A stretch of DNA of 7,596 bases from Bacteroidota bacterium (GTDB lineage: Bacteria > Bacteroidota > Bacteroidia > Chitinophagales > Chitinophagaceae), in NCBI GenBank assembly GCA_947460795.1, contig CANHJA010000111.1:1-7596 (forward strand), read 5' to 3'. The position numbers and the translations under genes are program-made. The notes below the pieces were generated by a model that had not been told where the DNA came from, did no database searches, and saw only the letters and a program-made list of their open reading frames with translations. Below, in pieces: positions 1-6,764 of this stretch (its first letter is position 1; each line of letters starts with the position of its first letter).

Positions 1-1
1 A

Positions 2-1483
2 ACTCGTACATCTGAGTTTTTAACACATCCTGTGTTTAATTCTCATCACAGCGAAAGCAAAATGATGCGTTATATAAAATCATTGGAAGATAAAGATTTA
101 GCGTTAAATCGCTCGATGATTTCTTTAGGGAGTTGCACTATGAAATTAAATGCAGCCACTGAAATGATTCCTGTGAGCAGTCCTTATTGGGGATCAATAC
201 ATCCATTTGCACCAAGCCATCAATGGCAAGGCTACCATGAAATGATCGCTTCTCTTGAAAAAGATTTATCTGTAATTACTGGTTTTGATGCTTGTAGTTT
301 GCAGCCCAATTCGGGAGCACAAGGGGAGTATACTGGTTTATTAGTCATTAAGGCGTATCACGAAAGTCGTGGAGATCATCACAGAAATGTGATCATTATT
401 CCTATTTCTGCGCATGGAACCAATCCTGCATCTGCAGCCATGTGTGGTTTCAAAATTGTTATTGTTGCTTGTGATGATAAAGGAAATATAGACATGAACG
501 ATATGAAAGCAAAGGTGGAGGAAAATGCTGCAAACCTTGCTGGATTAATGGTTACATATCCATCTACACATGGAGTATTTGAAGAAACAATAAAAGATAT
601 TTGTGATTTAATTCATCTAAACGGTGGACAAGTATACATGGATGGTGCAAATATGAATGCGCAAGTAGGATTAACAAGCCCTGGTCATATTGGTGCGGAT
701 GTTTGCCATTTAAATTTACATAAAACGTTTGCCATTCCGCATGGTGGTGGTGGACCTGGTATGGGGCCAATTTGTGTAAAATCACAACTTGCTCCTTTTT
801 TACCAACTCATAAAGTAATTCCTACAGGAGGAGAAAATCCGATTCATGCTGTGAGTGCTGCTCCTTATGGCAGTGCGAGCATCTTGTTGATTTCGTATGC
901 GTATATTAAAATGTTAGGCGCAATTGGTTTAAAAAAATCAACTCAATATGCCATCTTAAATGCAAATTATATGAAAGCGCGTTTAGAAGGAGATTATAAA
1001 ATTTTATATACAGGAATCAATGGGACTTGTGCACATGAATTTATTGTAGATTTACGACCATTTAAATCATCGGTTGGTATAGAAGCAGAAGATGTTGCTA
1101 AACGATTGATGGACTATGGTTTTCATGCACCAACGATGTCTTTCCCAGTGGCAGGAACGTTAATGATAGAGCCTACAGAAAGTGAAGATAAAGCCGAGTT
1201 AGATCGTTTTTGTGATGCCATGCTTGCTATTAGAAAAGAAATTGAAGCGGTAGAAAATGGTACAGCAGATGCAAAAAATAATGTTTTAAAACACGCTCCT
1301 CATACCCAATTTACAATTACTGCCGATGAATGGACTCGTCCGTATTCTCGCCAAACAGCAGCATTTCCTTTACATTGGGTGAAGGCTAATAAGTTTTGGC
1401 CAACTGTGAGTCGCGTAAACAATACAGCAGGTGATAGAAACCTAGTTTGTACTTGTGAGCCAATTGAAAGTTACATGAGTTAA
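2..1483 (+). CDS. gcvP: Glycine dehydrogenase (decarboxylating), P-protein of the glycine cleavage system; C-terminal half, 5' end outside window
   Basis: This is the PLP-dependent P-protein of the cytoplasmic glycine cleavage system. It decarboxylates glycine and passes the aminomethyl group to the lipoyl arm of the H-protein. The frame is open to the window edge: the codons before the GTG at 32 read TRTSEFLTHP, a normal GcvP stretch, so that GTG is internal and the true start lies to the left. About 493 codons are present, roughly half of the usual 950-residue single-chain protein. Visible family motifs are SCTMKLNAATEM, SAHGTNPASAAM, YPSTHGVFEE and the PLP site NLHKTFAIPHGGGGPG. The Schiff-base lysine is codon 722-724, residue 241 of the fragment, followed by the glycine-rich loop. 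The C-terminus FWPTVSRVNNTAGDRNLVC is typical and intact. G+C is visibly higher than in the genes to the right, as expected for a conserved core gene. A strong hairpin terminator lies 50 bases after the stop. Confidence 0.97.
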   Translation, partial: TRTSEFLTHPVFNSHHSESKMMRYIKSLEDKDLALNRSMISLGSCTMKLNAATEMIPVSSPYWGSIHPFAPSHQWQGYHEMIASLEKDLSVITGFDACSLQPNSGAQGEYTGLLVIKAYHESRGDHHRNVIIIPISAHGTNPASAAMCGFKIVIVACDDKGNIDMNDMKAKVEENAANLAGLMVTYPSTHGVFEETIKDICDLIHLNGGQVYMDGANMNAQVGLTSPGHIGADVCHLNLHKTFAIPHGGGGPGMGPICVKSQLAPFLPTHKVIPTGGENPIHAVSAAPYGSASILLISYAYIKMLGAIGLKKSTQYAILNANYMKARLEGDYKILYTGINGTCAHEFIVDLRPFKSSVGIEAEDVAKRLMDYGFHAPTMSFPVAGTLMIEPTESEDKAELDRFCDAMLAIRKEIEAVENGTADAKNNVLKHAPHTQFTITADEWTRPYSRQTAAFPLHWVKANKFWPTVSRVNNTAGDRNLVCTCEPIESYMS

Positions 1484-1494
1484 AAATGATATTC

Positions 1495-1528
1495 GATATC
1501 AGATGTTTGATGTCAGGTATTTGATGTA
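1495..1528. repeat. Imperfect 14-base tandem repeat, about 2.4 copies
   Basis: Between the gcvP stop and the terminator, unit one (gatatcagatgttt, 1495-1508) is followed directly by unit two (gatgtcaggtattt, 1509-1522). They match at 11 of 14 positions and all three differences are A/G changes. A partial third copy starts at 1523. Just before, tgatat-tcg-atatca (1487-1501) forms a small inverted repeat. No function can be assigned; it may be a decayed intergenic repeat. Confidence 0.5.
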
Positions 1529-1533
1529 ATGTG

Positions 1534-1573
1534 TATAAAAAAACGAGCTGAATATTCAGCTCGTTTTTTTATA
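1534..1573. terminator. Bidirectional intrinsic terminator, perfect 40-base palindrome
   Basis: The core arms cgagctgaat and attcagctcg (1544-1563) are perfectly complementary, with the centre between 1553 and 1554. They are flanked by seven A (1537-1543) and seven T (1564-1570), and pairing continues out to 1534 and 1573. A G+C-containing stem followed by a T-run is therefore present on both strands. It serves gcvP from the left (50 bases after its stop) and the TPR-like gene from the right (about 55 bases after its stop), as expected between convergent genes. Confidence 0.93.
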
Positions 1574-1627
1574 TCCAATTTGTTTTAACTAAAGAAATAC
1601 CGTCAATAGTAATGGGCTTGTATGGTA

Positions 1628-2323
1628 TTACCTTCCAATATTTTCAAGTAATAAAGTTGCTTCTTCAGCACCCCAATTAGGTAAAAGTGGGTTGCTATAA
1701 TCAGCTGTTTTAAATTTTTCGATGGCTTTTAATACATTTATTTTTACAATTTCTACTTTTTCTGGGGTTTCCTTTATTAAAAGATTATTGTACGCCGCTG
1801 TTAAATAATATACTCGAGGATTTTCTGAGTTTGTGTTTCTAGCATATTCCAAAGAAGATAAAACTTCATTGATCATTTGTTTATTTAACTTACTATCCAT
1901 CAGTTTAAATTTTGCTGATAAAACAGCAAATTCTTCGTTCGCATTTCCATTAATAATATTGTTTGCGGATGCTAAATAAGTTGGTCTGAATTCTTTTTTC
2001 TCACTGATGGTAGATAACTTTAAATATCCATATGCTTGATAATATCGAGGGATCCAAACGGGTTGAGTTTTGATGTTTTTATTATTGAAATAATTAATTC
2101 CAGATAAAATATCGCTTTCAACGGTGCTGTTTATAATTTTATTTATATGAATAAGGTGTTGTTTGTTTTCTTCTTTTTTTATAGAATCTGCAGCAATATT
2201 TGCTTTGGAATTATTCGAAATTTTAGAATTCTTTGATTTATTTTTCTTTATTTTTTCTTTTTTTTCGGCATTGGCATTCGCAATACTAAAAAATACCGCA
2301 ACAATTAAAATATAATATTTCAT
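1628..2323 (-). CDS. Exported TPR-like helical-repeat protein of unknown function
   Basis: The 231-residue protein starts with a clear signal peptide (MKYYILIVAVFFSIANANA, cleavage near residue 20), so it should leave the cytoplasm. Residues about 21-60 form a Lys/Asn/Ser-rich, low-complexity linker. The rest is helical and resembles a family of small Bacteroidota tetratricopeptide-fold proteins as I recall it: an early WIPRYYQAYGYLKLS segment, a middle NPRVYYLTAAYNNLL segment, and the ending LLPNWGAEEATLLLENIG. No catalytic residues are seen; such folds usually bind proteins. I chose the ATG at 2321-2323 because the signal peptide starts there; a TTG at 2345-2347 would add eight residues (MFLSKKIQ) and sits inside a weak promoter-like GATATTTG. 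The gene converges on gcvP and diverges from the SGNH gene. A one-base frame shift near the stop would add about 20 protein-like residues (see findings). The family assignment is moderately sure and the function unknown. Confidence 0.75.
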   Translation of the reverse strand: MKYYILIVAVFFSIANANAEKKEKIKKNKSKNSKISNNSKANIAADSIKKEENKQHLIHINKIINSTVESDILSGINYFNNKNIKTQPVWIPRYYQAYGYLKLSTISEKKEFRPTYLASANNIINGNANEEFAVLSAKFKLMDSKLNKQMINEVLSSLEYARNTNSENPRVYYLTAAYNNLLIKETPEKVEIVKINVLKAIEKFKTADYSNPLLPNWGAEEATLLLENIGR

Positions 2324-2358
2324 TTGAATTTTTTTTGACAAGAACAAATATCTACATT

Positions 2359-2385
2359 CCTTTTTAATAAAAAAAGTTAAAAAGG
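2359..2385. repeat. 9-base perfect inverted repeat upstream of the TPR-like gene
   Basis: The arms cctttttaa (2359-2367) and ttaaaaagg (2377-2385) are exact reverse complements around a 9-base A-rich spacer. The repeat lies 36-62 bases upstream of the ATG at 2323 on the minus strand, where an operator could sit. The arms are A/T-rich, so chance is a real alternative. Confidence 0.4.
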
Positions 2386-2481
2386 GTTAAATTGTACTTG
2401 GTTTATAATTTCAGGTCTTTAATGTAGTTTTTGCAATAAGATTTTATTGTAGTTAATAAAGATTTGGTCATACTTTTAAGT

Positions 2482-2513
2482 TTTGGTGCTTAATTTGTAA
2501 AAGATTAATTTTG
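2482..2513 (+). promoter_or_regulatory. Candidate Bacteroidota-type promoter for the secreted SGNH gene
   Basis: TTTG (2482-2485) and TAATTTTG (2506-2513) match the Bacteroidota -33 (TTTG) and -7 (TAnnTTTG) elements with a 20-base spacer. Transcription would start near 2518-2520 and give a leader of about 120 bases to the ATG at 2641. A second exact -7 box, TAACTTTG at 2622-2629, has no TTTG at the right distance and would leave only a few bases of leader, so I rank it lower. Confidence 0.5.
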
Positions 2514-2640
2514 TTAGTTCTTTTATATCAATACTATATTTTGTATGCAGTGCTTGTTATGAAGAAAAACAGATTATATGAAAAAAAATAACGATCATTA
2601 TACTCCAAATTATAAACGCTCTAACTTTGTATTTAATAAC

Positions 2641-3927
2641 ATGAAAACACATATTCTATATTTCTTAATTTTCATTTTTCAATTAATATCTAATAATAGT
2701 TTTGCCCAAGAAGCGAGTGATAATTGGGAGTACAATAGAAATAAAAAATACATGTTTATTGATTATGAAAATAATAAAATAAATAATGTTAAAATATTAG
2801 CTCCATTTTTCAAAAGATTACAAAAATTAAAAAAAACAAAAAAAGGGCAATTAAATATTGTTCATATTGGAGACTCTCATATTCAAGCCGATTTAATATG
2901 TAAAGTTGTAAGGCAAGGATTTCAAGATTATTTTGGAAATGCAGGTAGGGGATTGGTATTTAGTCATCAACTAGCAAAATCGAATGCACCAAGTGATGTA
3001 TTTTCTAGTTCAAATGTAATTTGGAAACACAATAGATGCGCACACCCTGAAGTAAATACGTTGCATGGTATATCTGGATTTGGGATTCATAGTAGTAACG
3101 AAAATGCCAATATTACTTTAAATATTAAAAATGACTTAGTGGATTTTAAATTTGATAAAATTCAATTGTTTTTAGGAGATGATAATAGTTCGTATTCTTT
3201 ACGAACATCTAATGATGCTCGAAGTTATAATTTTGAAACTAAAGTAGATATAGACACACCTTCTAGCACAATATTTTTAGATTCATTGACAACTGAATTT
3301 TCCATTTATAAAAATAAAAGGAATCATCAAGATTCAGAATTGTTTAGTTTTTATGGGGCTTCCTTATCAAAAAAAGATTCGTCAGGAGTAATATATCACA
3401 ATGTGGGTTGTAATGGAGCTCAATTCTGGCAGTTTTCGAAAAGTAAATTATTTTTCAATCAGTTAAAAGCACTCAAAGGAGATCTATATATTTTATCATT
3501 CGGCACAAATGAAGCGCAGAATTCCAAAATTGTTACAGATTCTTTGATAAATCAAATTGATATTTTTGTAAAAAATATAAAAAGAATAAATCCAAATGCA
3601 GTTATTCTTTTCACAATGCCACCTGGATCTTATTTCCAAGCAAGAGAACCGAACAAAACATTGAAGACAGTAGCCAATGCGATTCAATTTTATTGTCTTA
3701 ATAACAGCTATTCTTATTGGGATTTATATAGTATAACTGGAGGTTTTCAAGGAGCGAAGATGTGGAATAATAATAATTTAATGGCGAAAGATTTAGTTCA
3801 TTTTACAAAAGATGGTTATAATTTACAAGGGAATTTATTATTAGAGGCATTAGTCAAATCCTACAATATATATGACAGAGAGAATCCTTATATTATTATT
3901 AATAAAGGATCTAAGGGAAGTAAATAA
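2641..3927 (+). CDS. Secreted SGNH/GDSL-fold hydrolase or acyltransferase, envelope glycan acylation partner
   Basis: From this start the protein has 428 residues and opens with a signal peptide (MKTHILYFLIFIFQLISNNS, then FAQ, cleavage after SFA). An in-frame ATG at 2578 would put 21 polar residues before it, which argues against that start. SGNH blocks are in order: block I IVHIGDSHIQADL with nucleophile Ser79; block II VGCNGAQFWQF near residues 255-264; block III SFGTNEAQN with Asn290; block V KDLVHFTKDGY with Asp384 and His387. The catalytic set is therefore complete. SGNH enzymes of this sort move or hydrolyse O-acetyl groups on carbohydrates outside the cytoplasmic membrane. The block I neighbourhood and the C-terminal WDLYS...GG segment resemble the membrane-anchored protein encoded at 5430-6749, so the two are likely paralogues. 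Its stop is 4 bases from that of the MBOAT gene on the other strand. The exact substrate, and transferase versus esterase activity, cannot be read from the sequence. Confidence 0.88.
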   Translation: MKTHILYFLIFIFQLISNNSFAQEASDNWEYNRNKKYMFIDYENNKINNVKILAPFFKRLQKLKKTKKGQLNIVHIGDSHIQADLICKVVRQGFQDYFGNAGRGLVFSHQLAKSNAPSDVFSSSNVIWKHNRCAHPEVNTLHGISGFGIHSSNENANITLNIKNDLVDFKFDKIQLFLGDDNSSYSLRTSNDARSYNFETKVDIDTPSSTIFLDSLTTEFSIYKNKRNHQDSELFSFYGASLSKKDSSGVIYHNVGCNGAQFWQFSKSKLFFNQLKALKGDLYILSFGTNEAQNSKIVTDSLINQIDIFVKNIKRINPNAVILFTMPPGSYFQAREPNKTLKTVANAIQFYCLNNSYSYWDLYSITGGFQGAKMWNNNNLMAKDLVHFTKDGYNLQGNLLLEALVKSYNIYDRENPYIIINKGSKGSK

Positions 3928-3931
3928 TAAT

Positions 3932-5413
3932 TTAAAATTGTAAATATATTGGCATTACTGGTGTGCTAGATTTGAACTGCGAATAGCAAATTAAAAACAG
4001 TATAAAAATACAAATTAGCAATGTGACATTTGCTTTATGTAGATTTTTCATTACATACTTATCAATTAAATTCTCAGGTATAAAATGTAAGATATATGCA
4101 AATAGCATCATTAATAGTACACTTTTATAGTTTGCAATGAAAGATGGGATCAATTCAATAGAGAAATTAAATAATATCTGATGAATCATTACTTGAGCAG
4201 TATGTAAATTTTCTGCTCTAAAAAAAATCCATGCAATATTCACAAAGATAAAAGTTAATATAGCTGATAAATAAATATAGACTGCTCTGTTTGTAACCAG
4301 TTTATATTTTTCAATTATTGAAAGATATGTTTTGTGTATAATTAAACCTACTCCATGTATTGCTCCCCAAATAATAAAATTGACGCTACCTCCATGCCAA
4401 AGCCCACCAAGTATCATAGTTGTCAATAAATTAATGTTGGTCCTTAAATTACCACGTCTGTTGCCTCCAAGGGCAGCAATGTATAAATAATCTTTAAGCC
4501 ACTGCGATAAAGAAATATGCCATCTTTTCCAAAACTCAGATATATTTTTACTCTGATAAGGAGAATTGAAATTTTGTGGAATATTAATTCCTAGCCATTT
4601 AGCAATACCAATAGCGATGTCGCTGTAGCCACTAAAATCACAATATATGACTATGGCATAGCAAAAAACGCCCATTATATTTTCAATACCTGAATACCTT
4701 GACGGGTCATCAAAAATATAATTTACATAATTTAAAGTAAGGAAATCTGAAATTATTAATTTTTTAAATAATCCAGTAAGAATTAAATAATATCCTTTTG
4801 TAAAGTCTTCATTGCTTACATTATATGGTTTGTAAAGTTGTGGTATAAAATCCTTCGCACGTACTATAGGACCCATAACTAATTTAGGAAAAAATGATAA
4901 AAACAATAAATAGTTAACATATTTTTTTTCAGGAACAAATTCACCTTTATAAACATCAATAATATAACTTATGTTTTCAAATGTATAAAATGATATGCCA
5001 ACCGGGAGTATGATGTTCAGTAAATGAAAATGGCCATCCATATATTCATTAAGTATACTCAGGAAAAGATTTGTATACTTAAAGTATACTAGTAATCCCA
5101 AGTTTGCTAGTATACTTATTCCTAATGTGATTTTTTTATTAAATGTATTTTTTTGTTTGTAAATCAAATTGGATAATAAGAAATCGACAATGGATGAGGC
5201 GATAACTAGTATTACAAAGCTGCCGCTGGCTTTGTAAAAAAAATACAAAGAAAATAAACTGACAACTATACTTCTGCCATTTATTTTATTTCTAAGTAAA
5301 TAATAACAACAAATAAAAGCTACAAAAAAATAAATAAAAAATCCATTGCTAAAAAGCAAAGGATTTTTTTCATCATACAAAAATTGATTCAAGAGGTAGT
5401 CAATATTGAACAT
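3932..5413 (-). CDS. MBOAT-family membrane O-acyltransferase (AlgI/PatA/DltB-like)
   Basis: This 493-residue, very hydrophobic multi-pass protein has the usual length and motif order of the AlgI-type MBOAT family: LPVGISFYTFENISYIIDVY (136-155), FPKLVMGPIVRAKDF (175-189), YCDFSGYSDIAIG (257-269), FWKRWHISLSQWLKDYLYI (294-312), ILGGLWHGGSVNFIIWGAIH (334-353) and a C-terminal PIYLQF. The invariant histidine is His340 in LWHG; a second conserved one is His299 in RWHIS. Family members take an acyl group, usually acetyl, from a cytoplasmic donor and move it through the membrane to an extracytoplasmic SGNH partner for alginate, peptidoglycan or other polymers. It is the last gene of a three-gene operon, starting 16 bases after the stop of the anchored SGNH gene. 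No Shine-Dalgarno is seen in that gap, which is usual for Bacteroidota. A terminator-like hairpin overlaps codons 15-26. No terminator follows its stop. The polymer acted on is not determined. Confidence 0.95.
   Translation of the reverse strand: MFNIDYLLNQFLYDEKNPLLFSNGFFIYFFVAFICCYYLLRNKINGRSIVVSLFSLYFFYKASGSFVILVIASSIVDFLLSNLIYKQKNTFNKKITLGISILANLGLLVYFKYTNLFLSILNEYMDGHFHLLNIILPVGISFYTFENISYIIDVYKGEFVPEKKYVNYLLFLSFFPKLVMGPIVRAKDFIPQLYKPYNVSNEDFTKGYYLILTGLFKKLIISDFLTLNYVNYIFDDPSRYSGIENIMGVFCYAIVIYCDFSGYSDIAIGIAKWLGINIPQNFNSPYQSKNISEFWKRWHISLSQWLKDYLYIAALGGNRRGNLRTNINLLTTMILGGLWHGGSVNFIIWGAIHGVGLIIHKTYLSIIEKYKLVTNRAVYIYLSAILTFIFVNIAWIFFRAENLHTAQVMIHQILFNFSIELIPSFIANYKSVLLMMLFAYILHFIPENLIDKYVMKNLHKANVTLLICIFILFLICYSQFKSSTPVMPIYLQF
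5082..5117. repeat. 11-base inverted repeat within a cluster of GTATAC palindromes
   Basis: Inside the MBOAT gene, aagtatactag (5082-5092) and ctagtatactt (5107-5117) are exact reverse complements with a 14-base spacer. Each arm contains the self-complementary agtatact, which also occurs at 5052-5059, and a related tgtatact lies at 5072-5079. GTATAC thus occurs four times within 63 bases. The reading frame runs through without disturbance. Confidence 0.55.
5336..5370. terminator. Terminator-like hairpin inside the 5' end of the MBOAT gene (possible attenuator)
   Basis: The core arms tccattgct (5342-5350) and agcaaagga (5355-5363) pair except for one A-A mismatch, around a 4-base A loop. The outer runs of A (5336-5341) and T (5364-5370) extend the stem. 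On the minus strand the hairpin is followed by the T-rich segment ATTTTTTATTTATTTTTTT and falls 44-78 bases into the MBOAT coding sequence. It could lower transcription of the last operon gene or block antisense transcription, but the residues encoded (KNPLLFSNGFF) fit a normal membrane protein and the hairpin may be accidental. Confidence 0.35.
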
Positions 5414-5429
5414 AGATTTAAGCGTTTAA

Positions 5430-6749
5430 TTATTTGCGTTTTTTTAAAATGTCATTGTATAAAAAATCCCCTATTACTTTAGCGCCTCTGGAGTTAGGGT
5501 GTATATAGTCTTTATTAGCCAGACTTGGATTCATATTGGCCCAGTTAACAATGGAGCCTTCACCACCCATACTTGAATATAAATTGTAGAAATACATTTT
5601 ATTTTTATAAGCTAATTGCGCTTGTGCATACACTAAATTATTTAAACCTTTTGCAGATTCCCATTTTCCATTATAAAAAAAAGCACGATCTCCTGAACCT
5701 ATCAGTAAAAAATCGGTGTTAGGCATTGCAGTTTTTATATTACTTAAACATTCGTTCATTTTGTTGTAATACCAATCGTAATTTAAATCGTTTGGTCTAA
5801 ATAATAAATTTACTCCATATTGAAATACAATGAGATCATAATAATGTTGGCTGTCAATTGAACTTAATAAATTAGACTGTATTTGTGACAATTCTAAGCC
5901 TGTTATTCCCCTAAAAGATAAATTGTCAATGATTATACCGTCTTCAGATTCAATAGACACTCCATAAATTGGCACATTTTTATTTTGTATAGCTATATTT
6001 ATTTTATTACTATTATCTTTTTCTAATAGTATAGAATTGAATATTTTATCAGCATATAATTTTTTAGTTGAATTATTTACTAAAACATTAAAGCTATCTT
6101 GAGAATATCCACATAGTAAATATTTTAAATACGGTTTTTTATTCGTAGAGTCTTTGGTAGTATTGTCAGCATAACTCACTTCTCCATTTGAGCCATAATA
6201 GCAATTACCTGATAGAAATAAAGGTGCTTTTAATTTGTTATCTTTAAATGAGGCTTTCATCCATTCTCCCTTCCAGTTATGAGTCACAGTTGCCCTAAAT
6301 TTGGAGGTAATAGATTGGATAGGTACAAAACCAACTCCAAAACTATTACTCATTTTTTGAAAATTATCTCTAACAGTACCGGTAATCAGATCTCCTTCTA
6401 TCATGCTATCTCCAAGCCAAGCAATTCTGATTTTACCTGTATGATTTTTCTTTATTTTCTCTAATTTATTTAGAAGTTTTGATATGTAATTATAGGAGTC
6501 ATTTTTGGTATAATTATTAATAATATGTGCTTTATTAAAATTATTGATACTAATATTAGAGCTATTTGATTGAATATTTGAAATGATTTTCTTTGAAGGC
6601 TCTGTATTTGTTTTTATAATATCGGAAATAATATTAACACTTGAAAATGGGGATTTTAATTTTAAATAATAGTAATCAAAAAGTGAATGAATTAATAAAA
6701 CTAAAAAAATGGATACAATCAGTATTATTGGTTTTTTATTAGAATTCAT
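5430..6749 (-). CDS. Membrane-anchored SGNH/GDSL-fold protein, partner of the MBOAT acyltransferase
   Basis: The protein has 439 residues. A hydrophobic segment at about 7-24 (KPIILIVSIFLVLLIHSLF) with charged residues before it and no obvious cleavage site suggests a signal anchor. A Ser/Asn-rich linker (about 40-85) then places the SGNH domain outside the membrane. Block I is IRIAWLGDSMIEGDLI with Ser115; block II is FRGITGLELSQ with Gly281; block III is FQYGVNLLFR with Asn314; block V is NKDYIHPNSRGAKVIGDFL with Asp414 and His417. The catalytic set is intact. The wording around blocks I and V is close to the secreted SGNH protein at 2641-3927, but the residue after Ser is Met rather than His and block III is GVN rather than GTN. 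Direct operon linkage to the MBOAT gene (16-base gap) makes this the likely acceptor of the exported acyl group. It starts 15 bases after the glucosaminidase stop. Transferase versus esterase activity is inferred only. Confidence 0.88.
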   Translation of the reverse strand: MNSNKKPIILIVSIFLVLLIHSLFDYYYLKLKSPFSSVNIISDIIKTNTEPSKKIISNIQSNSSNISINNFNKAHIINNYTKNDSYNYISKLLNKLEKIKKNHTGKIRIAWLGDSMIEGDLITGTVRDNFQKMSNSFGVGFVPIQSITSKFRATVTHNWKGEWMKASFKDNKLKAPLFLSGNCYYGSNGEVSYADNTTKDSTNKKPYLKYLLCGYSQDSFNVLVNNSTKKLYADKIFNSILLEKDNSNKINIAIQNKNVPIYGVSIESEDGIIIDNLSFRGITGLELSQIQSNLLSSIDSQHYYDLIVFQYGVNLLFRPNDLNYDWYYNKMNECLSNIKTAMPNTDFLLIGSGDRAFFYNGKWESAKGLNNLVYAQAQLAYKNKMYFYNLYSSMGGEGSIVNWANMNPSLANKDYIHPNSRGAKVIGDFLYNDILKKRK

Positions 6750-6764
6750 AAATATAATTTACAA

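Larger units (their letters stand above)
2324..2640. other. Divergent intergenic and leader region
   Basis: This AT-rich stretch lies between the divergent TPR-like and SGNH genes. I see no RNA gene or conserved coding region in it. It holds a 9-base inverted repeat (2359-2385), a plausible Bacteroidota promoter for the SGNH gene (2482-2513) and a second exact -7-like box (TAACTTTG, 2622-2629) just before the chosen start. It also contains an 11-codon micro-ORF including its stop (2559-2591; MKKNRLYEKK) that overlaps an alternative in-frame ATG for the SGNH gene at 2578. For the minus-strand gene only a weak GATATTTG, one mismatch from consensus and without a clear -33 box, was found. Confidence 0.6.

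Noticed and set aside
564..806. Open frame on the minus strand inside gcvP
   Set aside because: It is antisense to a highly conserved gcvP region, His/Leu-rich as expected of a shadow frame, with no recognisable domain.
1590..1682. Plus-strand open stretch reading through the end of the TPR-like gene (includes MGLYGITFQYFQ)
   Set aside because: It is in the complementary phase of the minus-strand frame already described, has no promoter, and its only ATG gives about 23 residues.
2324..2347. TTG start adding eight residues to the TPR-like protein
   Set aside because: The ATG at 2321-2323 opens a textbook signal peptide, and the TTG lies within a promoter-like sequence.
3496..3687. Open frame on the minus strand inside the secreted SGNH gene
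   Set aside because: It lies antisense to block III of the SGNH domain, which is clearly coding on the plus strand, and shows no motif.
6279..6464. Open frame on the plus strand inside the anchored SGNH gene
   Set aside because: It is antisense to the block I region of a well-supported gene.
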